Assembly: GCA_017303355.1 (NCBI GenBank)
Contig: JAFLCU010000006.1
Location: 147,443-211,442 of the forward strand
From: Caulobacterales bacterium
GTDB taxonomy: Bacteria; Pseudomonadota; Alphaproteobacteria; Caulobacterales; Aquidulcibacteraceae
Direction of reading: 5' to 3'
Length of the DNA stretch: 64,000 bases
Under the pieces are notes generated by a model. That model did no database searches, was not told the origin of the DNA, and was given only the letters and a program-made list of their open reading frames with translations. The translations under genes were made by a program, and so were the position numbers. This document shows positions 27,473 through 36,719 of this stretch, piece after piece (the first letter of the stretch is position 1; the number at the start of each line of letters is the position of its first letter).

Positions 27473-30400
27473 GCGCAACAGATGAGCCAATGGAATTAGC
27501 GCTCGCCTCGCTCGAAAACGCACCCACCCTATTGAGGCTTCAGCCCGACGTGCTGCTCGCCATTGCGGGAACAGCTCTGCTCGTTGTCGTCACCATCATT
27601 GCGAGTTCCCTTCGCGCGGGCCGGCGAAAAAGGGAGAAAGACAACATGCGCCAATCCATGCGCCAGCCGCCCTCAGAGAGCGTCCCAACCAAAGCAAGCG
27701 AACCGGCCTCAGCGCCGCAAACGCGAACTGTGTCTGCGCAGCACGCGCCCGCACAACCTGCGTCTGCGCAGACCGCTGCGCCAGCGCTAACGCAGGTGAA
27801 TGTCGTCTCCAATGTCGAAGCTGGCGGCGATGTCACTATCTCACAAATCTATGCGCCGGGAGGCACGGGAATCGAGCCCGAGCGATATGTGCACGATAGC
27901 GGTGCTGCGGCGTTCTCAGCGGAGTGGCTGCTCTATCACCAGGAGAACGTGCCCTTCTTCGGCCGCGACGACGAACTGAAACGTCTCGACGATTTCGTGA
28001 ACTCCGGTGATGGCGCCGGTTTCCGCTGGTGGTGCATTGTAGGCCACGGCGGGGTCGGCAAGAGCCGGCTGGCACTCGAATTGTTGCGCCGTTTGACGGA
28101 AGGTTGGGCTGGCGGCTTTGTGCCTAAGGATAAGGTGGCACCTAGCCACGCGGCGTCTTGGGTGCCGGACCGGCATACGCTTTGGGTAGTCGACTATGCC
28201 TCCGCATATGGGGCTAACCTGCAACGGTTCTTGGCCGTGCTTGCGCGACGTTTCGCCGACAGCCCGTTTTCAGTGCGCGTTCTCGTTATTGAGCGCGACT
28301 ATAACAACCAACGCGGCTGGTGGTCAGACCTAACTAATTCGCTGGCGCGCGAGCAGAACCTGTTGAACGAGCGCCTTCACGGCGAACCCATGATTGTTGA
28401 TGCTCTGGGTGCGCGCGCGCCGCAATTTCTGTCGTTCGTCTTGAAGGCGCTGGCGCACGATCCGGAGCGCTTCTTCGCCACTGTAAACCCAAGCGCCGAC
28501 GATCTCGATGGGGAGATCGTAAAACGCACCGCCAACGGCAACACGTTAATGTCGCTGATGCTGATTGCCGAGGTGATGAATGCGGACGCCCGCGGCGGCA
28601 AGGTCGACCTCGCAACGCTCGATCTGGTGCAGGCCTTTTTGAGCAGGGAGCTTGAGAATGTGAAGCGCCAGAGCGAGAAGCTCAATCTCGACTATCGACG
28701 TCTCATTTATGTGTGGTTTATGGCGACGTGTGCTGCGCCGCTTCCCTATACCAGCATGGACGACGTGGTCGTAATCACGCACAACCGCCGGGCCATGGCC
28801 CGGCGGCGAAGCGATGGGCTGCTTGAGTTTCCAACGCGGCGCGACTTGGAGGCCATCGGGATAGATGTTGCCGGCGAAGGCAATGCAGCGACGCTACGGT
28901 GGGTGAGCCAGGGCGCCGGTATTGACGATCCAGAGCGCTATCTCAGCGCATTGGCGGAATCGGGCGCGCCTGAACGGCGCAGATGGGCGTTGCAGCCAGA
29001 CATACTCGGCGAAGTGCTAGTGCGTCTTGTCATCAACACGCTGAAGCCTACGCCAGCACTCGAGCGCATGCGCCCCACCTTCGAACGCAACAACGTCGCT
29101 AGCCTCGTTTTGCATACGCGATTTGTTGAACCTGCGCGCAGCAGCGCTTTCTTCGCACGCCTCAACGACGCAGACATCTTGGCGCTGGTGGCGCTGATGG
29201 CACATGCGGCGCCTAGCATTCGTTTGGTTCTGGCCGTCTTAAGAGAGATCAACATCTCGCGTTCAGAACGGGTCCAATTCCAATGGACGGAGTTTTTTCA
29301 AGACAGTGTCATTCCCGCTTCCATGGCTGCGCCAATGCGAGATTATTTCACCAGCGTGACCGCGGCGCTCGATGCTGGAAGAATGGATGGAAACGAAGAG
29401 CAAAAGCTGCTGACGGACGAGCGCGCTTGGGCGCTTCCCTATCTGGAAAATCTGCTCACACTGCCGATGGGGCATCGTCTGGCGCTTGCGGCGTTGATGT
29501 GTCGCAAGCGCGATGGGGCCTTTTATGCGCGCATGAGCAATCTGCTCAACGTTCACCTTGCAATCGCCACCGTGTTACGCGATTTCTCGACCCTGACCCC
29601 CGATCAGTCCGCCCCCCACGCCGTCGCACCCATCTTGGGCGAGATACTCGATTTTCTCCTCTCAACGGCGGTGCCGGCGCTGGCGGGCGCTCGCGACGCG
29701 ACTAGCGACGACCATCGCGCCTTCGCTCGGGTGGTCACCCATTGCGGGTTTTTGGGCCTCAACGCTGACCGGTTTAGATTCGACGCATCGGCGCTCTATC
29801 CAGCGATTCTCGACGCCAATGCAGAAGCCGCCGCAAGCGCCCAAGCCGCCAAAGATGAAGGTTTGCTCGACACCCTGCAGCGCCAGCGAGTTGGCCTCCA
29901 GGCGCTTTTGTCCGGCGCATCGGGCGAGGCCTGGACAGCGTTCGAAACCAATCTTGAGCGCTATCTTTCAAGGCCCGAACTCGACGATGGGTTCGAACTC
30001 ATCGCCAACGACTACCTTTGGCTCGCCACGCAGACTGGCGACCTCGATCGTTTCGCGCGCTTCGCCGAGATTCACATGCCGCGAGCGGTCCAATTGGGTT
30101 TCGACCCAGCCCCATTTGCCAACGCCATAACGATCTTCGTAAACCGGGCGCTGTTCAACAAAGCCGATCTCAATGACAGCGAAGCTAGCTTCGCCAACGC
30201 TGTCGTCGCCATTCACAAGCTCTATGGCGAGGCGCCTCCGAGCGAAGCGTTCGAAGACGTCGCCTATATGTTCGAACTCTTCGTCGCCACCTTCGCCAAT
30301 GCGCGCCGGTTTGAGGCCGTCGATAGGCTGTTGCAGCGGCTCAAAGCCCTGCTCGACGGTCGCCTCTGCAGCGGGCCTTTCATCGTTCATGTCCTGCATG

Positions 30401-30744
30401 AGTTTGCGCGCGCGCGTGGAATTTGCCAGTCGTTGGGGGGAAGCGTCGGCGAAATCTTTGAGACCTCGTCACGCAACTTCAATGCAGCAGAGATGGCGAT
30501 CGCGCGCCGCGGCCTGAGCGAGGCGCAAAACGCCTTCTTGAAAGGCGTGACGCGATCAACCATCAAGTACGTGGACGGCGCTGGGGATCATTATCAGCTC
30601 ATCCAACATGGCATCGAGCTTGAGACGCGCAGCGAAGAGGGTCACACACAAGAGAGCGGCACGCTGACCCTGGAGGCTGCACAGCAGGAAAGTTTCGCAG
30701 TGATCAGCGACCTGGTGACCGCGAACATCGCGGCGATCCCTTAG
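27469..30744 (+). CDS. Membrane-anchored STAND (NLR-like) NTPase with N-terminal signalling motif
   Basis: 1091 residues from the GTG at 27469 (ATG at 27490 is the alternative). Order: one transmembrane helix (LLAIAGTALLVVVTIIASS), a low-complexity Gln/Ala/Pro linker, a short motif at residues 110-134 (VEAGGDVTISQIYAP), FFGRDDEL near 163, Walker A GHGGVGKS at 192-199, and Walker B with D242 (LWVVDYA). About 650 residues of helical repeats follow, presumably the sensor. The same short motif closes the convergent hydrolase at 30741-31628, which overlaps this gene's stop. I infer a sensor that nucleates its hydrolase partner through motif pairing, as NLRs with amyloid motifs do. Confidence 0.7.
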   Translation: MSATDEPMELALASLENAPTLLRLQPDVLLAIAGTALLVVVTIIASSLRAGRRKREKDNMRQSMRQPPSESVPTKASEPASAPQTRTVSAQHAPAQPASAQTAAPALTQVNVVSNVEAGGDVTISQIYAPGGTGIEPERYVHDSGAAAFSAEWLLYHQENVPFFGRDDELKRLDDFVNSGDGAGFRWWCIVGHGGVGKSRLALELLRRLTEGWAGGFVPKDKVAPSHAASWVPDRHTLWVVDYASAYGANLQRFLAVLARRFADSPFSVRVLVIERDYNNQRGWWSDLTNSLAREQNLLNERLHGEPMIVDALGARAPQFLSFVLKALAHDPERFFATVNPSADDLDGEIVKRTANGNTLMSLMLIAEVMNADARGGKVDLATLDLVQAFLSRELENVKRQSEKLNLDYRRLIYVWFMATCAAPLPYTSMDDVVVITHNRRAMARRRSDGLLEFPTRRDLEAIGIDVAGEGNAATLRWVSQGAGIDDPERYLSALAESGAPERRRWALQPDILGEVLVRLVINTLKPTPALERMRPTFERNNVASLVLHTRFVEPARSSAFFARLNDADILALVALMAHAAPSIRLVLAVLREINISRSERVQFQWTEFFQDSVIPASMAAPMRDYFTSVTAALDAGRMDGNEEQKLLTDERAWALPYLENLLTLPMGHRLALAALMCRKRDGAFYARMSNLLNVHLAIATVLRDFSTLTPDQSAPHAVAPILGEILDFLLSTAVPALAGARDATSDDHRAFARVVTHCGFLGLNADRFRFDASALYPAILDANAEAAASAQAAKDEGLLDTLQRQRVGLQALLSGASGEAWTAFETNLERYLSRPELDDGFELIANDYLWLATQTGDLDRFARFAEIHMPRAVQLGFDPAPFANAITIFVNRALFNKADLNDSEASFANAVVAIHKLYGEAPPSEAFEDVAYMFELFVATFANARRFEAVDRLLQRLKALLDGRLCSGPFIVHVLHEFARARGICQSLGGSVGEIFETSSRNFNAAEMAIARRGLSEAQNAFLKGVTRSTIKYVDGAGDHYQLIQHGIELETRSEEGHTQESGTLTLEAAQQESFAVISDLVTANIAAIP

Positions 30745-31628
30745 GAAAATCCGCCGCTTTTGTCTGGCGCAAAAGTCTGCTGAATGTTGATGTCACCGCC
30801 CGCGCGGACGCCCTCGACGACATTGAAGCCCTTGCTCTTGTCGCGCAAACGGATCGGCCCTGCCGCCAGGAAATCTCGCAGCGATCCCAGAACGATTTGC
30901 GCGACCGGGTGTTCGCTCGAACCCGGCCGCGAGATCTCGATGTGATTGCATTCGATTGAGATTGGGACGACGCCGACGAGACCAGGATCAGACGAGGCGA
31001 GGTCGACGACCATGACGGGGCCGGTCTTCTGGGTTTCGCGGCAAACGGTGACCGGGAGTCCGCGCCGCTCGATGTATCCGCGGAACCAGAGATTGAGATC
31101 ACGCATGGCCGGTGCCTCGCGCTGGAGTTCGCGCAACGAAACGTTGGCACCTGCATAAAAGCCGAGAAAGGTCGCAAGCGACGCGAGGTCCGATCCCGTG
31201 TGCGGCGTCGCAAGGAAGACTATGCCGGCGCAATTGTCGAACGCTGCGTGATACTGGCGGGTGTCTTCAGCCAGGCGCGCCATCTGTTTGACTAAGAGCC
31301 CGCCCATGCTGTGGACCACCAGCAAGAAAGGCTTGTTGAAAACGCCTTTGGCGGACAAAAGCGCCAGCACTTCGCCTGCGCGATCATAGAGCGGCAACGC
31401 GCCGCCCCGCCAGCGCCAAGCAGCGTTGGCGTAGCAGACGCTCCAGACGTCCGCGTCGATCCTCGCGGCTTCGATCCAGTCCGCCCAATTGTCGTCGCGA
31501 CCAAATCCCCACGAGCGCTCGCAATCGCCGTCAAGGCCATGAATGAAGACGATGGACGCCGCCGCATCTGTCTTCTCCCTGACCGCCCGCACCACTGTTT
31601 GCGAACGGCGACGTTTAAATGGCCACAT
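30741..31628 (-). CDS. Lipase-like alpha/beta hydrolase effector with C-terminal signalling motif
   Basis: 295 residues. The alpha/beta-hydrolase core has the oxyanion loop FIHGLDGD, the nucleophile elbow VVHSMGG (Ser107), an acid near residue 209-214 and a histidine in ECNHIEI (His229). It resembles DUF676/SesB-type lipases. Residues 268-295 form a separate tail containing VRAGGDINIQQTFAP, closely matching residues 110-134 of the STAND protein. The gene is convergent with the STAND gene and overlaps it by four bases. Membrane-damaging lipase activity that depends on activation by the STAND protein is my inference. Confidence 0.7.
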   Translation of the reverse strand: MWPFKRRRSQTVVRAVREKTDAAASIVFIHGLDGDCERSWGFGRDDNWADWIEAARIDADVWSVCYANAAWRWRGGALPLYDRAGEVLALLSAKGVFNKPFLLVVHSMGGLLVKQMARLAEDTRQYHAAFDNCAGIVFLATPHTGSDLASLATFLGFYAGANVSLRELQREAPAMRDLNLWFRGYIERRGLPVTVCRETQKTGPVMVVDLASSDPGLVGVVPISIECNHIEISRPGSSEHPVAQIVLGSLRDFLAAGPIRLRDKSKGFNVVEGVRAGGDINIQQTFAPDKSGGFS

Positions 31629-32040
31629 GGCGCACCTCAGGACTTCTGGACCGTCAGCATATCAGCGAAAATTCGCGGTTGGGCACCCTATTCGGTACCG
31701 TTCCAATGGAGTGACCTGCCTAAAACTGGGCGTTCTCGGACGTCCGCCCTTGTTTCCGACCGTGCCCGCCTGATTACTTATCTAGTGCTCCAGCGTCGAA
31801 CAGAATGTCCGCTTGCGCTGATCTGGCACCTGCGCCGAATGGCTCTTCGTGCCCCACTTGAGGCGCCAGCCCCATCCCTAGCCCTGTGGTCGACGCCGCC
31901 GGCACGCGCGTCGATTTCCAGTTGGACGCCCCCGCGACCCGACGCCTTTCGATCGGCCATCGCGCGCCAGCGGGCGACAAGGGTCGCGCGCCCGCGCGGC
32001 GCGTGAGCGCTCGCCCTTGCCGCACGCGAGCACGATGGCA
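31629..32040. other. Gap of 412 bases, no convincing gene
   Basis: It holds the hydrolase promoter and the sequence after the relaxase stop. Minus-strand frames of 80-90 codons exist, but their composition (Arg/Ala/Gly repeats) is that of non-coding high-GC DNA and I recognise no domain. The relaxase partners often found here (S26 peptidase, DUF2840) are not visible. Confidence 0.4.
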
Positions 32041-33768
32041 TCACCGCCCAAGATCAAGCCCCCGCGCCAGACTCTTCACCAGCTCATGCTTGGTCGGCTC
32101 CCGCGAGGCCCCTCGTCCCGGTATCGCCCTGAACGCCACCTCGTCGCCCGCCTTGATGTCGCTGCCGCGCCCCAGCGGATGCGCGAGCACATCACGCCCG
32201 CGCTCCAGGATCACCGCCTTGCCTGAGAAAAGCTCCTTCACCTCGCGCACACGCCAGGTCTCGCCCTCGCGGATCAGATCGCGCGCATCGGCCCGCGTAC
32301 GCGTGTCCCCCTCACGCTCCAATTCCGTACGCCGCAGCTCCTCGCGCGCACCGGCGCGGAAATAGAATTTCCCACTCGGACTTCGTGCGCCAAGGCCATT
32401 GACTTCCAGCACCTGCGCCCGCTGCTCCAACGCCTCTTTCACTTCCGGCACATCGGGCAATCGCGTCGCAACACCGCGCGCTTGGCGATCAAGCTCGCGA
32501 TCGAGCTCTGTCTCCGCGCGTACGCGCACTTGTGCGTCCAACCCATGAAACGACAGGCGCTCCACTTGCGCCCGCTTGCCCTCAGGCGCTAACGCCACCC
32601 ACGAGCCGCGCTGCAGATCGGCGATCTGTTCCATCGACGTGTTGAGCAACAAGCGCCCATTATCGGGCGTCTCGATCACCAGCACGGCGCGATCCGGGTT
32701 TTCACCACGCGGGCCAAGCTCCATCACCTTGCCAGCCACACGGCCCATGCGCGGCTCATAGAGCCGCCCCCGCGCCAGCTCGCGCCGCACATCGAGCGGA
32801 CGCGCTGCTTCCAGCCGCTCTTTCCAATCGCGCTCGAACCGCAGCACGTTGCGGCGAACCTCTTTGGCCAAGCCAAGCCGCGCCAATTCCTGCGCACGCG
32901 CCTTCATCGCGTTGGCAAACGCAGCAGACCGCTCCCGGCCGAGCCTCTGGAGCAACACCTCGCGCTTCTCGGATAGCTCTTGCTCAATCGCCCGGTCGAG
33001 CCGGTTGAAGCCCCGCGCTTCGACCTCGCGATCGAGCCGCAGCCGCTCATCGGCGATCGACCGCTCACCCAGCCGCTCGGTCGCCACATCCCGCGCCACT
33101 TCCCTAAGCCCATGCGCCACGTAATCACGCGGCAACACCAGATCGACGCCGTCCCGCCGGACCCCGCGTATGATGACGTGCGCATGTGGGTTGTCGGTAT
33201 TGTGGTGATCGACCGCCACCCAATCGAGCTGCACACCCAGATCACGCTCCATCCGCGCCATGACGTCTCTCGTGTAGCCTTTGAGATCGCCGTCCTCCTC
33301 GATGAGCCGCGCCCCGCTCTCCGGCGCCAGCATCACCCGGAAATGCCGCTTATCGTTCTCCGCCCAATCCCGCAGCCGATCACGGGCGCCCTCCACCTCA
33401 TCCTCGCTCCGATCGTAGAAGCGTCCCTGCTCGCCTTCACGCGCGGCGCCATCGCGTTCCAGATAGCTCGCATGCGCCATGAGCTTGCCGCCGCCGCCAC
33501 CCCCGCCCGCCGCGTGTTTCCGAAAACTTACCTTCACCACTGCGCGCTGACGCGGATCGCTCGCCAGCGGGCGTGGAGCTGAACCAGCTGCACCAGCGCC
33601 GCCGAACTTCCTGCCATGAAGCGCTTTGCTGAGACGCGCGCCCAATGCGCCACTCGTACCGCGTCCCGTCTTGCTCGTGTGCGCAAAGCCGAAGCGTCCG
33701 CGCAACTCATCCTCAATCGGCAGGCGCAAGGCAGCGCGTGCGAGAGATGAAAAGGGCTCGTCTGTCAT
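32041..33768 (-). CDS. DUF3363-type relaxase (MobP/VirD2-like)
   Basis: 575 residues. A Gly-rich loop is followed by LMAHASYLERDG, where Tyr102 is the likely nicking residue. The metal-binding motif is VDHHNTDNPHAHVIIRG (His188, His189, His195, His197). The C-terminal half is the DUF3363 domain. Such relaxases nick oriT and pilot DNA through a host or helper type IV secretion system. The ATG at 33768 was chosen over 33846 because the latter overlaps the probable oriT. It is divergent from the TraG-like gene. Confidence 0.85.
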   Translation of the reverse strand: MTDEPFSSLARAALRLPIEDELRGRFGFAHTSKTGRGTSGALGARLSKALHGRKFGGAGAAGSAPRPLASDPRQRAVVKVSFRKHAAGGGGGGGKLMAHASYLERDGAAREGEQGRFYDRSEDEVEGARDRLRDWAENDKRHFRVMLAPESGARLIEEDGDLKGYTRDVMARMERDLGVQLDWVAVDHHNTDNPHAHVIIRGVRRDGVDLVLPRDYVAHGLREVARDVATERLGERSIADERLRLDREVEARGFNRLDRAIEQELSEKREVLLQRLGRERSAAFANAMKARAQELARLGLAKEVRRNVLRFERDWKERLEAARPLDVRRELARGRLYEPRMGRVAGKVMELGPRGENPDRAVLVIETPDNGRLLLNTSMEQIADLQRGSWVALAPEGKRAQVERLSFHGLDAQVRVRAETELDRELDRQARGVATRLPDVPEVKEALEQRAQVLEVNGLGARSPSGKFYFRAGAREELRRTELEREGDTRTRADARDLIREGETWRVREVKELFSGKAVILERGRDVLAHPLGRGSDIKAGDEVAFRAIPGRGASREPTKHELVKSLARGLDLGR

Positions 33769-33836
33769 CGCGAATTCTTCGCTGCATGTGGCGCGAGCAA
33801 ACTTCTTTGCGCGCCATCCAAGGTGCCGAAAGCATA

Positions 33837-33900
33837 GCAAAACCAACGATCACAACCAATAAAATTCGCCCTTTATCTTGCTGTAATCGTTTGGTTTTGC
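33837..33900. other. Candidate origin of transfer (oriT)
   Basis: An inverted repeat lies in the AT-rich region between the divergent relaxase and TraG-like genes: GCAAAACCAACGAT (33837-33850) and ATCGTTTGGTTTTGC (33886-33900). The arms match apart from one inserted base, and the spacer is 35 bases. Position and structure fit an oriT recognised by the neighbouring relaxase. The nick site cannot be assigned by eye. Confidence 0.5.
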
Positions 33901-33944
33901 GATCATGCTTTTGTTGTACAAGATGATGTTAGGCGCGACAAAAC

Positions 33945-34049
33945 ATGCTTACGTACGATCATTTACGACACTTTCGATCTGAACGATTGCACGGCCAGAA
34001 ACTTGTGTTGCGCGATGCGAACGCCTTGTTTGGGATGCGCGTCCCGTGA
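33945..34049 (+). CDS. 34-residue ORF coupled to the TraG-like gene
   Basis: A short frame starting with ATG at 33945 and ending VLRDANALFGMRVP. Its stop overlaps the GTG start of the next gene (GTGA). No family recognised. It may be a translational leader or chance; the coupling geometry is the only support. Confidence 0.25.
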   Translation: MLTYDHLRHFRSERLHGQKLVLRDANALFGMRVP

Positions 34050-35806
34050 CCTGGTTGACGCATCTGCGCACGATTGCGATCGCAGTCGGCGCGTTCACAC
34101 TCTGCTGCGGATTGGTCACGCAGATGATGGCGCGCGCTTTGGGCTATGACGCATCACTTGGCCCGCCCCTGCCCGATTTGGGAAGTGTCCACCTCTACGC
34201 GCCGTTCTCGTTTCTGAAGTGGAGCTTGGCCTGGGCGTCTGTCGCGCCTTCGCTCCTTTTCCTGTCGCTCTGCCTGTCCATGGTCTGCGCGCTCGCCTCT
34301 TACGCAGTCGCGATTGTGTTCGCAAAGCTTGACCCGATTGCACTCGCCGAGCCCTCGCCTTGGCGCGATTTGGCCTCGTGGCGTGAGTTGGGACATTACG
34401 GGCTATTGCGGGACGAGGGCTTGGCGCTGGGCGCCGTGCGTCGTCATGCATGGGCGAAATACCGACCCGTATGCAGCAACGCGCGCACATACGTCTTCCT
34501 CGGAAAGCCAGAGCACACCGATGATGCTGTCTTAGCTGCGCTCGGCTCTTGGGCTGGGCTGCTCGTGCTCGTCGATGCGCGCGGAACCTTGGCTGAGCGG
34601 CTCGGCCGCAAAGACGTTTTGCGGTTCGCGCCGGGACGCAGCGACGCGACCTCGATCAATCCCCTGCTTGCCCTTCGCACCGGCCTCAACGCTTGGAATG
34701 ACGCACGCCAGCTCGCCGGCGCCCTCCTCGCCAAGACCTACGAAGTGCCCCAAACCGCCATCGACGCTTTTGCGCTGCTGATGCTCGATCAGCTCCAGTG
34801 CGCCCCACTTGAAGCACGTACGCTTGCGAGCCTGCGTCATCGCCTGATCGATCGGGCAGCGCTCGTCGCCAATCTCTGTAGCCGCTGGAGTCCAGAGCCC
34901 AAAGCAGATGCCGCGCCCGCGTTCTGGGAGATGGTGCGCGTTGCCCGGGCGCAGCGCGCGGACCCGGATCTGGCGCTCACGGACTTCACTCGCATCGATC
35001 AAGCGCTCGCCATCTTTGCCGACGCCAGGCTCGTCAGTTCAACCAGCACACACCATCTCAATTGGGCTGAGTTCGTCTCAGCGCCATCGCCGCAGACGCT
35101 GGTACTGTCCATGGATAGCATCGGCCCATCCGCCGCGCCGCTCGTTCAGGCATGGTTGGCGCAGCTTGCAACGCATCACTCCAGCGCTTGCGATGCCCTG
35201 CCGCTGATGCTGGTTGTCGAAGCCGACGCCGCGCGGCTCTTGGTCGAGCGGCTCGGAGCCACATTGCCGATCGGCCCCAGCACCAAGGTCCTCATTCAAT
35301 CGACCGACATCGCCCACGCAGAGTGCTTGATCGACATGGGCCCGCGCGAAAGCCCGATCGTCGCCATAGGCCCCCAGACCGAGGCGAACGCGCAGAGCTT
35401 GAGTCGTCGTGCGGGTTGTTGCCCTGTCTATGGGACCATACCGTTCGAGATCCATCGTTGGCGGCGGCTGTTGCTTCCCGCCTGGGTTAAACAAGAGGCG
35501 AAAAGGCTTCCTACCGCCGCACTGAAATCCGCGTCACCAAGCGAGGCGTTTCTCGTCGCGCCAGACCAAAAGCCGGTGCGTATGCGGATTCTTATTGGCG
35601 GCGGCGCGACCCGCTTCATCGCGCCCGCCGCGCCAGCGCGGCACGATTGGAGCGAGCCGCCGCTTGATCACGCGGCCAGCGCGCCGGACAACCCCGAGAA
35701 CCCCGCGCCGGTTGCGGCCGCAACGGGTCCGCGCAGCGCCAAGCTGAGGCGCGTCCTTACGCGCAAATTCGCGCCACCAGCCACAAAGGGAGCCCCAGCC
35801 CCATGA
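34046..35806 (+). CDS. TraG/VirD4-like coupling protein with lost Walker A
   Basis: 586 residues. Two N-terminal membrane segments (residues 8-30 and about 55-95) are followed by a TraG-like domain: VLRFAPGRSDATSINPLLAL and LVLSMDSIGPSAAPLVQAWLAQL match the corresponding TraG stretches. Where coupling proteins carry GPTRSGKG, this one reads VFLGKPEHTDDAV, with no GKT/GKS loop. It is thus probably unable to bind ATP in the normal way. A pseudo-ATPase accessory or a decaying gene are both possible. The GTG start at 34046 overlaps a small upstream frame. Confidence 0.6.
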   Translation: MTWLTHLRTIAIAVGAFTLCCGLVTQMMARALGYDASLGPPLPDLGSVHLYAPFSFLKWSLAWASVAPSLLFLSLCLSMVCALASYAVAIVFAKLDPIALAEPSPWRDLASWRELGHYGLLRDEGLALGAVRRHAWAKYRPVCSNARTYVFLGKPEHTDDAVLAALGSWAGLLVLVDARGTLAERLGRKDVLRFAPGRSDATSINPLLALRTGLNAWNDARQLAGALLAKTYEVPQTAIDAFALLMLDQLQCAPLEARTLASLRHRLIDRAALVANLCSRWSPEPKADAAPAFWEMVRVARAQRADPDLALTDFTRIDQALAIFADARLVSSTSTHHLNWAEFVSAPSPQTLVLSMDSIGPSAAPLVQAWLAQLATHHSSACDALPLMLVVEADAARLLVERLGATLPIGPSTKVLIQSTDIAHAECLIDMGPRESPIVAIGPQTEANAQSLSRRAGCCPVYGTIPFEIHRWRRLLLPAWVKQEAKRLPTAALKSASPSEAFLVAPDQKPVRMRILIGGGATRFIAPAAPARHDWSEPPLDHAASAPDNPENPAPVAAATGPRSAKLRRVLTRKFAPPATKGAPAP

Positions 35807-36168
35807 GCGCCAAACGGCAATTGACGCTGCATCTCGACGCTGATGTAGCCGCCGCGATCGAAGCTGAAGGCAAGCGCCGCGGCCTCAATCTCTCCCGGGC
35901 CGCCAACGATACGCTGCGGCGCGCGCTGATCGACGAAGCAGGTCAGGCGCTCGCCGAAACGGTCAAGGCGCGTCTCGATCGGCTCGACAAACGCGACCTG
36001 GCGCGCGCGCATGAGTTGGCGCTGATCAAGGAGATCGTCCTCCTCTACGTGCGGGTGTGGTTTGAATATGCCCCCCCGCTTGAAGACGACGATCCCGACG
36101 CCAGCGCCAACGCCGAGATCCGCTTTCAGGGATTCATCGAGATGTTGGCCGACCAAGGCGCCGCGTGA
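35803..36168 (+). CDS. Ribbon-helix-helix mobilisation accessory protein
   Basis: 121 residues starting at an ATG that overlaps the TraG-like stop (ATGA). The N-terminus KRQLTLHLDADVAAAIEAEGKRRGLNLSRAANDTLRRAL is a CopG/Arc-type ribbon-helix-helix. A helical C-terminal domain follows. Proteins of this type next to relaxases bind oriT and help assemble the relaxosome. It could also regulate the mobilisation genes. Confidence 0.7.
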   Translation: MSAKRQLTLHLDADVAAAIEAEGKRRGLNLSRAANDTLRRALIDEAGQALAETVKARLDRLDKRDLARAHELALIKEIVLLYVRVWFEYAPPLEDDDPDASANAEIRFQGFIEMLADQGAA

Positions 36169-36293
36169 GATCAACAATCTGCCCCCGGCGCCGTAGAGTG
36201 CCTTTGATATCAATTGGAGGTGCGGCAGAATCTCAGCCCTTGATGGAATCGATGCCGATGAAATCCGCACTTAGCGGCGTCGCACGCCGCGCG

Positions 36294-36710
36294 TCATGTC
36301 TCTTTCACTTCTCTGTCATGGGCAAAAACTGCAAGACCCAGCCACGCCATAGCCGCGACCATGCTGACGCCGCCGACAATGACGAGCAGCGGGGGCAAAC
36401 CGAACAGCACTTCAGAGAGAATGCCCAACGGCATGAGCATGCCCGCGAGCGCGAGCGCTGATATGCAGCGTCCGCTGGCCCCCTTGACGGGCAGCCGCAG
36501 CAGCAGGTAGCCGATCAATACATTGAGAAGCGCAAACAGGTTGCCGTGCACGTGGGCGAGGCGCGATTCGAAATGCTTGCCGACTGCATACTGGGCGATC
36601 CATTGCTCCTTGCCGGGCGCAAAGTCGCGCAAGTAGATGAGGACGAAGCCATAGACCATGAAGCCGGCGAGAAACCACAGCCCTGCAGCGATGTTGATCT
36701 TCCCGTTCAT
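36294..36710 (-). CDS. Four-span membrane protein
   Basis: 138 residues with four membrane segments and a histidine-rich loop (KHFESRLAHVHGNLFALLN) between spans 1 and 2. I do not recognise a named family. It is the last gene of a minus-strand block behind PHA synthase (9-base gap), so a shared transcript with phaC, the LOG-type gene and the MBL gene is likely. Confidence 0.55.
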   Translation of the reverse strand: MNGKINIAAGLWFLAGFMVYGFVLIYLRDFAPGKEQWIAQYAVGKHFESRLAHVHGNLFALLNVLIGYLLLRLPVKGASGRCISALALAGMLMPLGILSEVLFGLPPLLVIVGGVSMVAAMAWLGLAVFAHDREVKET

Positions 36711-36719
36711 GCGCGCCTC

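Noticed and set aside
31774..32044. Small minus-strand genes after the relaxase
   Set aside because: Arg/Ala/Gly-rich composition with no domain; likely non-coding.
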